DNA from: an uncultured Christensenella sp.
Lineage (GTDB): Bacteria; Bacillota; Clostridia; Christensenellales; UBA3700
Assembly (NCBI GenBank): GCA_910584975.1
Contig: CAJUEA010000039.1
Coordinates: forward strand, 1 to 10,168
Length of the DNA stretch: 10,168 bases
Direction: 5' to 3'
The position numbers and the translations under genes were made by a program. This document shows, piece by piece, positions 1 through 7,565 of this stretch. Under the pieces are notes generated by a model. The model was not told where the DNA came from, ran no database searches, and saw only the letters and a list, made by a program, of their open reading frames with translations. Numbering within the stretch: the first letter of the stretch is position 1; every line of letters starts with the position of its first letter.

Positions 1-57
1 ATTTTAGTTAGAATATACATAAAGTTTGCAGAGCTATAGCCGAAAAAGCCAAAAATT

Positions 58-84
58 GTACATAGATATATATAATTTATGTAC
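58..84 (+). promoter_or_regulatory. Candidate promoter -10 inside an inverted repeat
   Basis: A consensus TATAAT lies at 71-76, about 30 bases before the start codon of the secreted protein gene. It sits between the arms of a perfect 7-bp inverted repeat, GTACATA (58-64) and TATGTAC (78-84). No convincing -35 box is found 16-18 bases upstream, so either an activator is needed or the promoter lies elsewhere. The arms could be an operator for a dimeric repressor. They could also be chance in very AT-rich DNA. Confidence 0.35.
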
Positions 85-105
85 TAAAAAAATGGAGGTT
101 TTATT

Positions 106-3100
106 ATGGCAAAGGCTATAAAAAGAGTAGGGGTAATGCTTTTTGCAGTAGCAATAATATGTCTAATGGCAATAGGGGTTATATTAGGCGTTAGCGATGC
201 AGAAAATGTTGCAAATTCAAATAATGACTCTTTGAATTTTGATGCAAACAGCAATAACATGCAAAATGTTGCAGACAACTCTTTTACTTTGAGTGGCACC
301 ACTGCACAAATGGCAGCAAAGTGGAATGAGGCATGCGAACTATCTGCAAGCACAAATTCAGCAGTTTATGTAAAACTTGAGCAAGATTGGATTGCAAATT
401 CTGATGAACGCCATACATTTGGTACTGGTGTTGGATTTAATCAAGGTGCAATTTATGTGCGTGATAATACTGAAATAATTCTTGATTTAAATGGACATAA
501 AATTGATAGGAGATTAACAAAAGAAACTGCTATTGAAAATGGTGTAGTAATTCATATTGTCATTGGAAAGCTGACTATAGTGGATGAAACCGAACGAGGA
601 ATTATAACAGGTGGTGCAAATATATCTTCTAGAGGTAGTGGCATTATAGTTGAAAGAGATGGCGAATTAAATTTTTATGCTGGAAATATTACTGATAACT
701 ATACTGAAAGTCATGGTGCGGGAATAGGAACTTATCATAGTAAAGTTAACATTTATGGTGGTTCAATAGCAAACAACACTGCTAGATATGCAGGTGGAAT
801 TATTTCATATGAGTATTCAATTGTGAATATGTATGGAGGAAATATTAGTAATAATTATGCAGCTTCATATGGTGGTGGAGTTTATGTTTATACGCATTCT
901 GAATTTAATTTGTATAAAGGAACAATAAATAATAACACTGCTGGTCATGGTGGAGGGATTCGTTGTTATAACAATTCAACCTTTACAATGTATGGTGGAG
1001 AAATTGCAGATAATACTGCTAGTTCTTATGGTGGTGGCATTGACATATTAAAAGATTCCACTGTTGAACTTAATGGTGGCAAAATTTATAATAATATTGC
1101 TGCCAGAGGCGGGATTACTTATAGTGTGGACACAGTTAATTTAAGTCCCGGTAGAATAATTATCGGTGCAGATATACATATATATAATAATTACGGCACA
1201 TCATATAGTGCAACAGAAAACATTTATTTAAAACAAGGAGACTTAATTTATATAAAAGAAAAGTTATCATCTGCAAATGTTGGGGTTACTTTAGCAAGCG
1301 ATTATGGTAGTGGAGTTTTCACGAGGGGATATAAAACAAGTGGCAATAGTTTGAATCCTAACAGATTTTTCACATCAGACAAAGCTGGCTTGGTGGCAAG
1401 TGCAAGTGGTAATGAAGTTATTTTAAGTTCTGGTACAAAACCAACTCAAACTGCAAGTTGGAATTGGACTGGTGCAGGCACAGGCAGTTCAACCACTGGA
1501 TATCAAGTTGTGCCATACACTGGAAGTGCTTACACAATAAAAACTTCAATTGGTACATTTTATGACAAAAGAAGTAATTCATATACTTCCTTTAATGCAA
1601 CCAATGCGGGAACTTATTCTTTTTGGGCAAACGGAAATTATTTGAATCCAACTTTTACTTTTGTTATTGAGCCAAAAGAAGTAGATTTGGTGTGGAGCAC
1701 TAACAATACCTATGTTTATGACGGACAAAATCACAAGCCTACTGCAACGGCAACTGGAATAGGTGGTGTAACAATGAATGCTGTAGTTGACGGAGGGCAA
1801 ACTAATGTTGGAAATTATTATGCAATTGCAACTTCTTTGGATAACAGCAACTATAAAATTAAGCCAACAACGGCAGTTTATTGCAAGTTTTCAATAACTC
1901 CAAAACCTATTGACAAACCAACAGCAGGAGACACAAGACTTGTTTATAATGGCTCTGAGTTGACTTATGCTCTAAATGGATTTAACGGCAATCAAATGGT
2001 TATTACAGACAATGTGAAAACTGAAATTGGAGATTACACTGCAAAAGTTAAGCCAAATTCAAATCATATGTGGAAAGACGGAACAACAACTGCACTTAAT
2101 TTTCCATTCAAAGTTATTGCACCGGGTGTGGTTGCAAAAGATAGTTCAAATTATGATTATATCTATAAACAAACATTAAATAACGATAACTATCGCAAAG
2201 CATACGGAAATGATTACAAACACAAAATAAATGACAATACTTTAAATATTGTGGATGGCAAACCAAGATATATTTTGGGTAACATTAAGTATGGTACAAA
2301 TATCTCAAGTTTTTTAAATAATTTGCAAAGTGAAAGCAAATATATCAAAATATATCAAAGTGAAAGTGACACAACACCAATATTTAATGGCATCGCAAGC
2401 AATGGTGTAGTTTCAAATGAGATTGGGAAGATAATTGTAACCACTGGCTTTAAAGTAGTACTTTATAGAGATATAACAGATACAACACCATTAGACATTA
2501 TATATTTGTCTATCCTTGGAGATGTAGTTGCAGACGGAGCAATTAATACACTAGATATAACTTACATAAATAGGATAGCAAAAGGGGAAATAAAACTTGA
2601 AACATTGAGCATAGAACAACAACTTGCAGCAATGGTGGATAACAAAGGAAAAGTAACCTCAACAGACGGAAAGATATTGCTTAATGTTATTGGTGGAAAT
2701 ACTGAGGTAGATAACTATTTTGAAAATGTAGCACAAGAAGATAAATATCAAATATTGGTGTTGAATAATACAAATGGCAAAACATATAGACAAAATATGA
2801 ATTTAACTACATTGAATGTTTATGATAATGCAATCATTGGAAACATAGCACCAAAGACAAAAGCAAGTGAGTTTAAAACAAAACTAGCAAGTCAATTGGG
2901 TGTTGATATCAGTACAATAGCAGTGTACAAAGCAAATGGAACTATTGCAGGAGATAATGATTATATCGGAACAGGTTATTATATCAGTTATGCTGGTAAA
3001 ACAATATATCTAAGTGTGTTGGGAGACTTGACAGGCGATGGAATTGTAAACACAATGGATGTAACTTACCTTAATAGGATAATAAGTGGTAATGTCAAGC

Positions 3101-3237
3101 TTAATACAAATGATATAAAAGATAAACTAACAATGTTGTCAGCAATAATCCAAAACAAAGGAAACATTACAACAGCAGATAGTGAAACATTATTGAATTA
3201 TATCGGTGGAAATGCTGACATGGAAAAATATTTTTAA
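106..3237 (+). CDS. Secreted beta-helix / Ig-like protein with two dockerin-like domains
   Basis: This is a large exported surface or extracellular protein of unknown substrate. The start is fixed by GGAGG at 94-98, seven bases before ATG. Residues 1-32 look like a signal peptide: Lys3, Lys6 and Arg7, a hydrophobic run 8-28, and a plausible cut after Ser-Asp-Ala at 32. Residues about 188-336 hold five to six repeats of roughly 26 residues with the pattern N-x-Y-G-G-x-I-x-N-N...G-G-G, typical of a right-handed parallel beta-helix. Residues about 447-672 resemble three Ig-like/MBG-type domains (YDGQNHKPTA at 538). The C-terminal third is a duplicated unit: a module of about 65-85 residues (starting near 720 and 905) followed by a dockerin-like domain (804-865 and 972-1036). 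The first calcium loop of each is recognisable (GDLTGDGIVNTMD in the second copy); the second loop is shortened (NKGxxTxxD). No LPXTG motif or C-terminal membrane anchor is present. Attachment through cohesin or display on the surface is inference; no cohesin gene is visible here. Confidence 0.9.
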   Translation: MAKAIKRVGVMLFAVAIICLMAIGVILGVSDAENVANSNNDSLNFDANSNNMQNVADNSFTLSGTTAQMAAKWNEACELSASTNSAVYVKLEQDWIANSDERHTFGTGVGFNQGAIYVRDNTEIILDLNGHKIDRRLTKETAIENGVVIHIVIGKLTIVDETERGIITGGANISSRGSGIIVERDGELNFYAGNITDNYTESHGAGIGTYHSKVNIYGGSIANNTARYAGGIISYEYSIVNMYGGNISNNYAASYGGGVYVYTHSEFNLYKGTINNNTAGHGGGIRCYNNSTFTMYGGEIADNTASSYGGGIDILKDSTVELNGGKIYNNIAARGGITYSVDTVNLSPGRIIIGADIHIYNNYGTSYSATENIYLKQGDLIYIKEKLSSANVGVTLASDYGSGVFTRGYKTSGNSLNPNRFFTSDKAGLVASASGNEVILSSGTKPTQTASWNWTGAGTGSSTTGYQVVPYTGSAYTIKTSIGTFYDKRSNSYTSFNATNAGTYSFWANGNYLNPTFTFVIEPKEVDLVWSTNNTYVYDGQNHKPTATATGIGGVTMNAVVDGGQTNVGNYYAIATSLDNSNYKIKPTTAVYCKFSITPKPIDKPTAGDTRLVYNGSELTYALNGFNGNQMVITDNVKTEIGDYTAKVKPNSNHMWKDGTTTALNFPFKVIAPGVVAKDSSNYDYIYKQTLNNDNYRKAYGNDYKHKINDNTLNIVDGKPRYILGNIKYGTNISSFLNNLQSESKYIKIYQSESDTTPIFNGIASNGVVSNEIGKIIVTTGFKVVLYRDITDTTPLDIIYLSILGDVVADGAINTLDITYINRIAKGEIKLETLSIEQQLAAMVDNKGKVTSTDGKILLNVIGGNTEVDNYFENVAQEDKYQILVLNNTNGKTYRQNMNLTTLNVYDNAIIGNIAPKTKASEFKTKLASQLGVDISTIAVYKANGTIAGDNDYIGTGYYISYAGKTIYLSVLGDLTGDGIVNTMDVTYLNRIISGNVKLNTNDIKDKLTMLSAIIQNKGNITTADSETLLNYIGGNADMEKYF

Positions 3238-3240
3238 AAT

Positions 3241-3274
3241 AAACGAGGTAAAAGGCAAAACTTTTACCTCGTTT
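3241..3274 (+). terminator. Hairpin terminator after the secreted protein gene
   Basis: A perfect 14-bp stem, AAACGAGGTAAAAG (3241-3254) with CTTTTACCTCGTTT (3261-3274), closes a GCAAAA loop three bases after the stop codon. The stem ends in GTTT and no further T-run follows, so termination may be partial or the hairpin may mainly protect the mRNA 3' end. Confidence 0.65.
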
Positions 3275-3282
3275 GATATTTC

Positions 3283-3304
3283 CCACAAAAAAGTTATTTT
3301 GTGG
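3283..3304. repeat. Left framing hairpin of the repeat island
   Basis: CCACAAAA (3283-3290) pairs perfectly with TTTTGTGG (3297-3304) around AAGTTA. The same stem core recurs at 3560-3585, so the two are probably copies of one element. Confidence 0.65.
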
Positions 3305-3324
3305 AACCCACTTAGTATGTTTTG

Positions 3325-3363
3325 TGTCATCCCGAGCATAGTCGAGGGATCTCGGACTATGCT
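3325..3363 (+). repeat. Repeat unit A with internal hairpin
   Basis: The unit starts TGTCATCCCGAGC. AGCATAGTC (3335-3343) pairs perfectly with GACTATGCT (3355-3363), and an inner GAG/CTC pairing closes a GGAT loop with one bulged G. It is the least degenerate forward copy in the island. Confidence 0.65.
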
Positions 3364-3409
3364 TGTTGAGTAAATTAAAAGGTTTCATTTTTTTTAACAA
3401 GCAAGATAT

Positions 3410-3448
3410 GAGATGTTTCGACTTCGTTGCACTACACTCAACATGACA
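3410..3448 (-). repeat. Repeat unit B, inverted copy
   Basis: Read on the minus strand the unit begins TGTCATGTTGAG and ends in ATCTC, matching the general plan of unit C with several substitutions. Confidence 0.6.
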
Positions 3449-3490
3449 AGAGTAAAGTATTCAAAATGTCATGAGCATAAAGCAAGGTTT

Positions 3491-3529
3491 GAGATTCTTC
3501 GACTGCACTTCGTTTCGCTCAGAATGACA
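3491..3529 (-). repeat. Repeat unit C, inverted copy
   Basis: Read on the minus strand it begins TGTCATTCTGAGCGAAAC and ends GAAGAATCTC. This closely matches a dispersed intergenic repeat seen in many bacterial genomes. It is the best-preserved inverted copy here. Confidence 0.7.
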
Positions 3530-3559
3530 CTAACAATGTCATTTCGAGCTTAACGGGGT

Positions 3560-3585
3560 CCCCACAAAATAGCCTTTTTGTGGGG
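3560..3585. repeat. Right framing hairpin of the repeat island
   Basis: CCCCACAAAA (3560-3569) pairs perfectly with TTTTGTGGGG (3576-3585) around TAGCCT. It shares its stem with the hairpin at 3283-3304, differing mainly in the loop and two outer pairs. Confidence 0.65.
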
Positions 3586-3634
3586 TAGAGGAAGGGATAT
3601 AAAACTTGGGTTGTTGAGTAAAAATATTCTTAAT

Positions 3635-3674
3635 AAAAAACATCAAGCTAAGTTTGCTTAGCTTGATGTTTTGT
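3635..3674 (-). terminator. Intrinsic terminator of the serC-serA unit
   Basis: AACATCAAGCTAAG (3639-3652) and CTTAGCTTGATGTT (3657-3670) form a perfect 14-bp stem with a four-base loop, about 20 bases after the serA stop. On the minus strand it is followed by a run of six T. The plus strand also has a short T-rich tail, so it may act in both directions. Confidence 0.9.
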
Positions 3675-3692
3675 TTGTATACTCATTTATAA

Positions 3693-4844
3693 TTAGTCAA
3701 TAACTCTGATTTTTAAAACTCCTGCAAGTTTTTGAATTTCGTTCAAAGTTTTTTCTGCAACGGATTTTTTCAAATCAACAATAATATAACCAACATTTCC
3801 ACGATTTGCAGTTGCAATATTTGCAATGTTGTCGGCAAGCTGTTTAGTGATTTCGCTTACCATATTATCATTGTTTTTGTATGCAATAGTCAATCTGTCA
3901 TTGTTGCTTTTTGCAACAGAAAGTCTTGGGAAGTTAACACTATTGATTATATTGCCGTTTTCAAGATAATCTTTAAGTTCATTTGCTGCCATAACTGCAC
4001 AATTATCTTCAGCCTCTGGAGTTGATGCACCCAAGTGTGGCACTGCAATAATGTTCTTTTTGTTCAAAAGCTCTCCACAAGGGAAGTCAGTAACATATTT
4101 TGCAACTTTGCCATCCTCACAAGCAGCAATGATATCAACATTGTTAACAAGTTCGCCACGCGCACAGTTGATAATGCGAACATTATCTTTCATAATAGCA
4201 ATGCTATCTTTGTTAATCATATATTTGGTTGTGTCAGTTAGAGGTACATGCACAGTGATATAATCGCTGTTTTTGAAAACTTCATTTAGGTCAGCAGTAA
4301 TTTTCACATTGCTGTTCAAAGCTTTTGCAGCCTCGTCAGATAGGTAAGGGTCATAACCAATAACACTCATTCCAAGTTCAATGCAAGCATTCGCAACCAT
4401 TCTGCCAATAGCACCAAGTCCGATAACGCCAAGTGTTTTTGCAAAAATTTCTGGTCCGATAAAAGCTTTTTTGCCTTTTTCAACCAATGCTGCAACATCA
4501 CTTTGTGGGTCAAGCTTATTTGTCCAGTCAATAGCCTCTGCAATTTTACGATTTGCAATAAGCATATCTGTAATTACAAGTTCCTTAACAGCGTTTGCGT
4601 TTGCACCAGGAGTGTTAAACACCACAACACCTGCATCTGTCATTTTGTCAAGAGGGATGTTGTTTACGCCTGCACCTGCTCTTGCAACAGCAAGCAAAGA
4701 TGAAGGAATTGGATAGTCGTGCATTTTGAAACTTCTTAGGATAATTCCGTCTGGGTTTTCGCACTCATTTGTTTGTTTATAGTTGTCAGTCAAAATATTG
4801 TTGATAAGAGGACTGATTTCATTTAATTTTAAAATATTATACAT
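3693..4844 (-). CDS. serA: D-3-phosphoglycerate dehydrogenase
   Basis: This cytosolic enzyme oxidises 3-phosphoglycerate to 3-phosphohydroxypyruvate with NAD, the first step of serine synthesis. In the 383 residues a Rossmann GLGAIG motif lies at 142-147 and an NAD-binding acidic position follows in GYDPY (163-167). The catalytic residues are recognisable: Arg229 (INCARG), Glu258 (DFPCGE) and His270 (PHLGAST). The C-terminal 40 residues (about 347-383) look like a compact ACT domain, the usual site of serine feedback. The short 'VTDFP' form without the extra regulatory domain of longer SerA proteins is a known subgroup. AAGGAG at 4850-4855 lies five bases before the ATG. The gene is downstream of serC on the same strand, 131 bases away, and ends at a strong terminator. 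Confidence 0.96.
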   Translation of the reverse strand: MYNILKLNEISPLINNILTDNYKQTNECENPDGIILRSFKMHDYPIPSSLLAVARAGAGVNNIPLDKMTDAGVVVFNTPGANANAVKELVITDMLIANRKIAEAIDWTNKLDPQSDVAALVEKGKKAFIGPEIFAKTLGVIGLGAIGRMVANACIELGMSVIGYDPYLSDEAAKALNSNVKITADLNEVFKNSDYITVHVPLTDTTKYMINKDSIAIMKDNVRIINCARGELVNNVDIIAACEDGKVAKYVTDFPCGELLNKKNIIAVPHLGASTPEAEDNCAVMAANELKDYLENGNIINSVNFPRLSVAKSNNDRLTIAYKNNDNMVSEITKQLADNIANIATANRGNVGYIIVDLKKSVAEKTLNEIQKLAGVLKIRVID

Positions 4845-4918
4845 ATTATCTCCTTATAATACGAGTAAAAATGTTTGTTTCAAGGTCATTTTTACAAAGT
4901 TTTTCACAATGTATGCAA

Positions 4919-4934
4919 GTGTTTGTCAAAACAC
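4919..4934 (-). other. Small hairpin in the serC-serA spacer
   Basis: GTGTTT and AAACAC form a 6-bp stem around GTCA within the 131-base spacer. There is no T-run, so it is not a clear terminator. It could be a processing site or chance. A minus-strand TTGACA overlaps it (4928-4923), but no good -10 box follows at the right distance. Confidence 0.25.
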
Positions 4935-4975
4935 AAAATGTTAGTTTTGAACAACAAAGCATTACATTATTATCA

Positions 4976-6043
4976 TTATTTGTTTTCTTCCTCAAATTTT
5001 TTCATAAATTCGATTAGGGCAACGATACCTTCTCTTGGCATAGCGTTGTAAATTGATGCTCTCATGCCACCAACCAATTTGTGACCTTTGATAGAAACAA
5101 AACCTGCTTTTGCAGCTTCAGCCACAAATTTTTTGTCCAAATCTGCATTTGGTGTTACAAATGGAACATTCATCAAAGAACGATCTTCTTTAACAACAGA
5201 GTTTGTATAGAAATCTGAACTATCAATATAGTCATATAGCAAAGCAGCTTTTTCTTGATTGATTTTTTGCATAGCAGTCAAGCCACCAAGCTTTTTAAGA
5301 TGACGAAGAACAAGCATAGCCATATAAATTGCAAATGCAGGTGGAGTATTGTATAAGCTTTCGTTTTCAGCTTGAGTTTTCCATTTTAGCATTGTAGGGC
5401 AAAACTCCATTCCGTCAGTGATAAGATCTTTTCTTACAATAACAAGTGTTACACCAGCAGGTGCGATATTTTTTTGTGCACCAGCATAAATTACGCCATA
5501 TTTTGAAACATCAACTGGCTCTGACAAAATGCTGCTGCTCATATCAGCAACAACAGGGCAGTTGCACTCTGGAACATAGTTGAATTTTGTCCCAAAAATT
5601 GTGTTGTTGTGGCAGATATGCACATAATCGATATCGTCACGGAATTCAACATTCTTTGGAATATAAGTGAAAGTTTTGTCTTTTGAAGATGCTGCCAAGC
5701 GAATATCACCATAACGGCAAGCCTCTTGATATGCTTTGTTTGAGAAATTTCCCGATACAATGTAATCTGCCTTGCCTTTCTTTAATAGGTTAAGTGGCAC
5801 TGCAGCAAATTGTGTAGATGCACCACCTTGTACCAAAAGTATGTCATAGTTATCAGGCACATTCAAAAGTTCACGGAAAAGTGCAAGGCACTCTTTGTGA
5901 ATTTCGTCGTAGAATGATGACCTATGAGACATTTCAGTAACGGACATACCACTGCCGTTGTAGTCAAGGAAGTCTTTTTGCGCTTGCTCTAAAACTTCAA
6001 GTGGTAACATTGATGGACCAGCAGAAAAATTGTAAACTCTCAT
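4976..6043 (-). CDS. serC: Phosphoserine aminotransferase
   Basis: This PLP enzyme transfers the amino group of glutamate to 3-phosphohydroxypyruvate, giving O-phospho-L-serine and 2-oxoglutarate. The 355 residues are the usual family length. The N-terminus NFSAGPSMLP and GSGMSVTEMSHRS (30-42) are SerC hallmarks. Lys191 in GAQKNIAPAGVT is the PLP lysine, and the C-terminal GGMRASIYNAM is the family's substrate-binding end. AGGAG at 6050-6054 lies six bases before the ATG. It is the first gene of a serC-serA transcription unit; the phosphatase gene serB is absent from the window. Confidence 0.97.
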   Translation of the reverse strand: MRVYNFSAGPSMLPLEVLEQAQKDFLDYNGSGMSVTEMSHRSSFYDEIHKECLALFRELLNVPDNYDILLVQGGASTQFAAVPLNLLKKGKADYIVSGNFSNKAYQEACRYGDIRLAASSKDKTFTYIPKNVEFRDDIDYVHICHNNTIFGTKFNYVPECNCPVVADMSSSILSEPVDVSKYGVIYAGAQKNIAPAGVTLVIVRKDLITDGMEFCPTMLKWKTQAENESLYNTPPAFAIYMAMLVLRHLKKLGGLTAMQKINQEKAALLYDYIDSSDFYTNSVVKEDRSLMNVPFVTPNADLDKKFVAEAAKAGFVSIKGHKLVGGMRASIYNAMPREGIVALIEFMKKFEEENK

Positions 6044-6209
6044 TGGGTTCTCCTTTTAGCATAAAGCTTTTTTAAATTATTTTATTTCAAATTGATAAAA
6101 ACAACCAAAAGGCGTTTTGAACAACTGATTTTTAAACTTAAAAATTATCTTAACATAAATGATTATTCTTGAAAAATCAAATGATAATGCTTTGATAATT
6201 ATATTTTCA

Positions 6210-6238
6210 ATTATACAACAATATTTTTAAAATTTCAA
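6210..6238 (-). promoter_or_regulatory. Promoter of serC-serA
   Basis: On the minus strand TTGAAA (6238-6233) is followed after exactly 17 bases by a consensus TATAAT (6215-6210). Transcription would start near 6203, giving a leader of about 160 bases before serC. I looked in this leader for T-box hallmarks and terminator hairpins and found none. Confidence 0.75.
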
Positions 6239-6323
6239 GTTTATTTACATAATTATATTAATATTTTTACTTTTATGTGATATAAGTATAAGTAATACAA
6301 AAACTTAAAATGACCAGTTTGAG

Positions 6324-6338
6324 TATCATATTATGATA
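6324..6338. promoter_or_regulatory. Perfect palindrome in the divergent spacer
   Basis: TATCATA and TATGATA face each other around a single T. It lies about 85 bases upstream of the serC promoter and 110 bases upstream of the hydrolase promoter candidate. It has the shape of an operator for a dimeric regulator, but AT-rich palindromes arise easily. The rest of 6044-6507 is AT-rich and holds no gene I can support. Confidence 0.3.
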
Positions 6339-6446
6339 TGATTTCATATTTACTTGATTTTGCAAGCATTATTGAAAAGTAAAATGTGACAATTTTGTTA
6401 ACTTTATTATCTTATTATGTTATTTTTTTCAAAAATCATTGCAGTT

Positions 6447-6476
6447 TTGTCAAAAAAGTGTTAAACTATTAATAAT
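6447..6476 (+). promoter_or_regulatory. Candidate promoter of the hydrolase gene
   Basis: TTGTCA (6447-6452) and AATAAT (6471-6476) are separated by 18 bases, each one base away from consensus. The start point would be near 6483, about 65 bases before the chosen start codon. Confidence 0.5.
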
Positions 6477-6549
6477 GGCTGCGTATTTATTGAAAAAATA
6501 AATTTGTATGAAATTTAAGAGGTTGCATAAATCAATCTCAGGGGGATAT

Positions 6550-7482
6550 ATGAAAAAATTTGATTACTTGTGTGCAAGGTGCGTAGGAAAGTTCCTCAAC
6601 GGCACAGAATGGCTTATGAAGACTACCGTGCCAACAAAATCAAAAGGACTTAAAAAACAACTTAATATCTCATATGGTGAACACAAAAATCAAAGAATGG
6701 ATTTTTTCTATCTCCCACAAGTGTCCGATGAAAAACGACCAATTTTCTTTTATATTCATGGTGGTGGTTTTGTATCTGGATTGACCTCAATGCGCAGACC
6801 ATTTTGTGCTCAAATGGCAAAACAAGGATATTTTGTTGTTAATATTGATTACAGACCTGCACCACTTATTCATTTTCCAGAACATTTCAATGACATTTTT
6901 AAGGCTGTTGATTTTGTTTTGGAAAGAGGTGAAGAATATAATCTTGATATATCAAGAATAGTGATTGGTGGTGAGTCTGCAGGCGCTTATTTTTCAAGTT
7001 ATATTGCTGCAATGACAAAAGATAAAAGTCTATATTTGCAAAATAATATCGATTTTCGATGGGAAAATGAATTTAATTTGTCTGCCGTTGTGCTTATAAA
7101 TGGGGCATATAAAAGTGCTGATATCATAAAGGTTAAGTCAGCTTTTTCAAAAACTTTTATCAAAGCATTTTTTGATTTTAATAGAGCTGGGCTAAGGGAT
7201 TCAAACATTTTAAATGAAAACAAATTGCATTGTCCGTTAAATTTTATTGACAGCAATTTCCCACCTACTATTGTGATACGAGGGAAATACGACATATTTG
7301 ATTTGGGCAGTAAAAGTATAATTGAAGTTTTTGAAAAGCAAAATGTGAAACATTCAGTCTTTTTGGCAAAAGGTATGGCAGGACTTCACGCCGGCACCAT
7401 TGCAATGAATTTTAAATATTCAAAAAAAGCATTGCAATTTATCACTGAAAAATTGAACAAATTTATTAAAAGTGATATTTGA
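6550..7482 (+). CDS. Alpha/beta hydrolase, HSL-type carboxylesterase family
   Basis: This is a 310-residue cytosolic hydrolase, probably an esterase acting on small acyl or acetyl esters; the natural substrate cannot be told. The hormone-sensitive-lipase family oxyanion motif HGGG is at 70-73. The nucleophile is Ser143 in GESAG, and the likely acid and base are Asp248 (GKYDIF) and His280 (GLHAG), in the usual order and spacing. No signal peptide or clear membrane segment is seen. The start at 6550 is chosen because AGGGGG lies at 6540-6545 just before it. An in-frame ATG at 6508 would add 14 residues but has no comparable ribosome site. The gene runs in the same direction as cysteine synthase but has its own likely promoter, and no terminator separates them. 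Confidence 0.9.
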   Translation: MKKFDYLCARCVGKFLNGTEWLMKTTVPTKSKGLKKQLNISYGEHKNQRMDFFYLPQVSDEKRPIFFYIHGGGFVSGLTSMRRPFCAQMAKQGYFVVNIDYRPAPLIHFPEHFNDIFKAVDFVLERGEEYNLDISRIVIGGESAGAYFSSYIAAMTKDKSLYLQNNIDFRWENEFNLSAVVLINGAYKSADIIKVKSAFSKTFIKAFFDFNRAGLRDSNILNENKLHCPLNFIDSNFPPTIVIRGKYDIFDLGSKSIIEVFEKQNVKHSVFLAKGMAGLHAGTIAMNFKYSKKALQFITEKLNKFIKSDI

Positions 7483-7507
7483 TTTTGCCTTTTGCAGAAA
7501 ATATTAT
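7479..7507 (+). promoter_or_regulatory. Candidate promoter of the cysteine synthase-mnmA pair
   Basis: TTGATT (7479-7484) overlaps the hydrolase stop codon and is followed after 17 bases by TATTAT (7502-7507). It would start transcription near 7514, about 50 bases before the cysteine synthase start. Readthrough from the hydrolase gene is also possible because there is no terminator. Confidence 0.42.
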
Positions 7508-7565
7508 TTTTATAGCGATTTAAAATTTAATCAAATGTAAATATTTGTGGCATATGGAGATGTAT

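Larger units (their letters stand above)
3275..3622. repeat. Non-coding island of degenerate dispersed repeats
   Basis: No credible gene occupies this stretch between two terminators. It contains related repeat units in both orientations: TGTCATCCCGAGCATAG at 3325; a shortened TGTCATGAGCATA at 3467; a partial TGTCATTTCGAGC at 3537; and two inverted copies at 3410-3448 and 3491-3529 that end in ATGACA. Two look-alike hairpins (3283-3304 and 3560-3585) lie towards the ends, and a 12-base direct repeat TTGTTGAGTAAA occurs at 3363-3374 and 3611-3622. The motifs match intergenic repeats that, when translated, give well-known spurious peptides such as 'SLDYARDD'. Their origin and function are unknown to me. 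Confidence 0.75.

Noticed and set aside
25..50. GCAGAGCTATAGCC followed by GAAAAAGCC, reminiscent of the 3' part of a c-di-GMP-I (GEMM) riboswitch before a surface protein gene.
   Set aside because: The expected preceding stem with a GAAA tetraloop is not in bases 1-24, and the rest would lie outside the window. Upstream sequence would decide it; what is visible does not support a call.
3167..3400. Minus-strand open frame of 77 codons with the peptide 'SLDYARDD'.
   Set aside because: It runs through the end of the secreted protein gene and repeat unit A, has no ribosome site, and such peptides are known artefacts of intergenic repeats.
6044..6203. The roughly 160-base serC leader as a possible T-box or other riboswitch.
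   Set aside because: No T-box consensus, no terminator/antiterminator pair and no known aptamer motif could be found on reading it.
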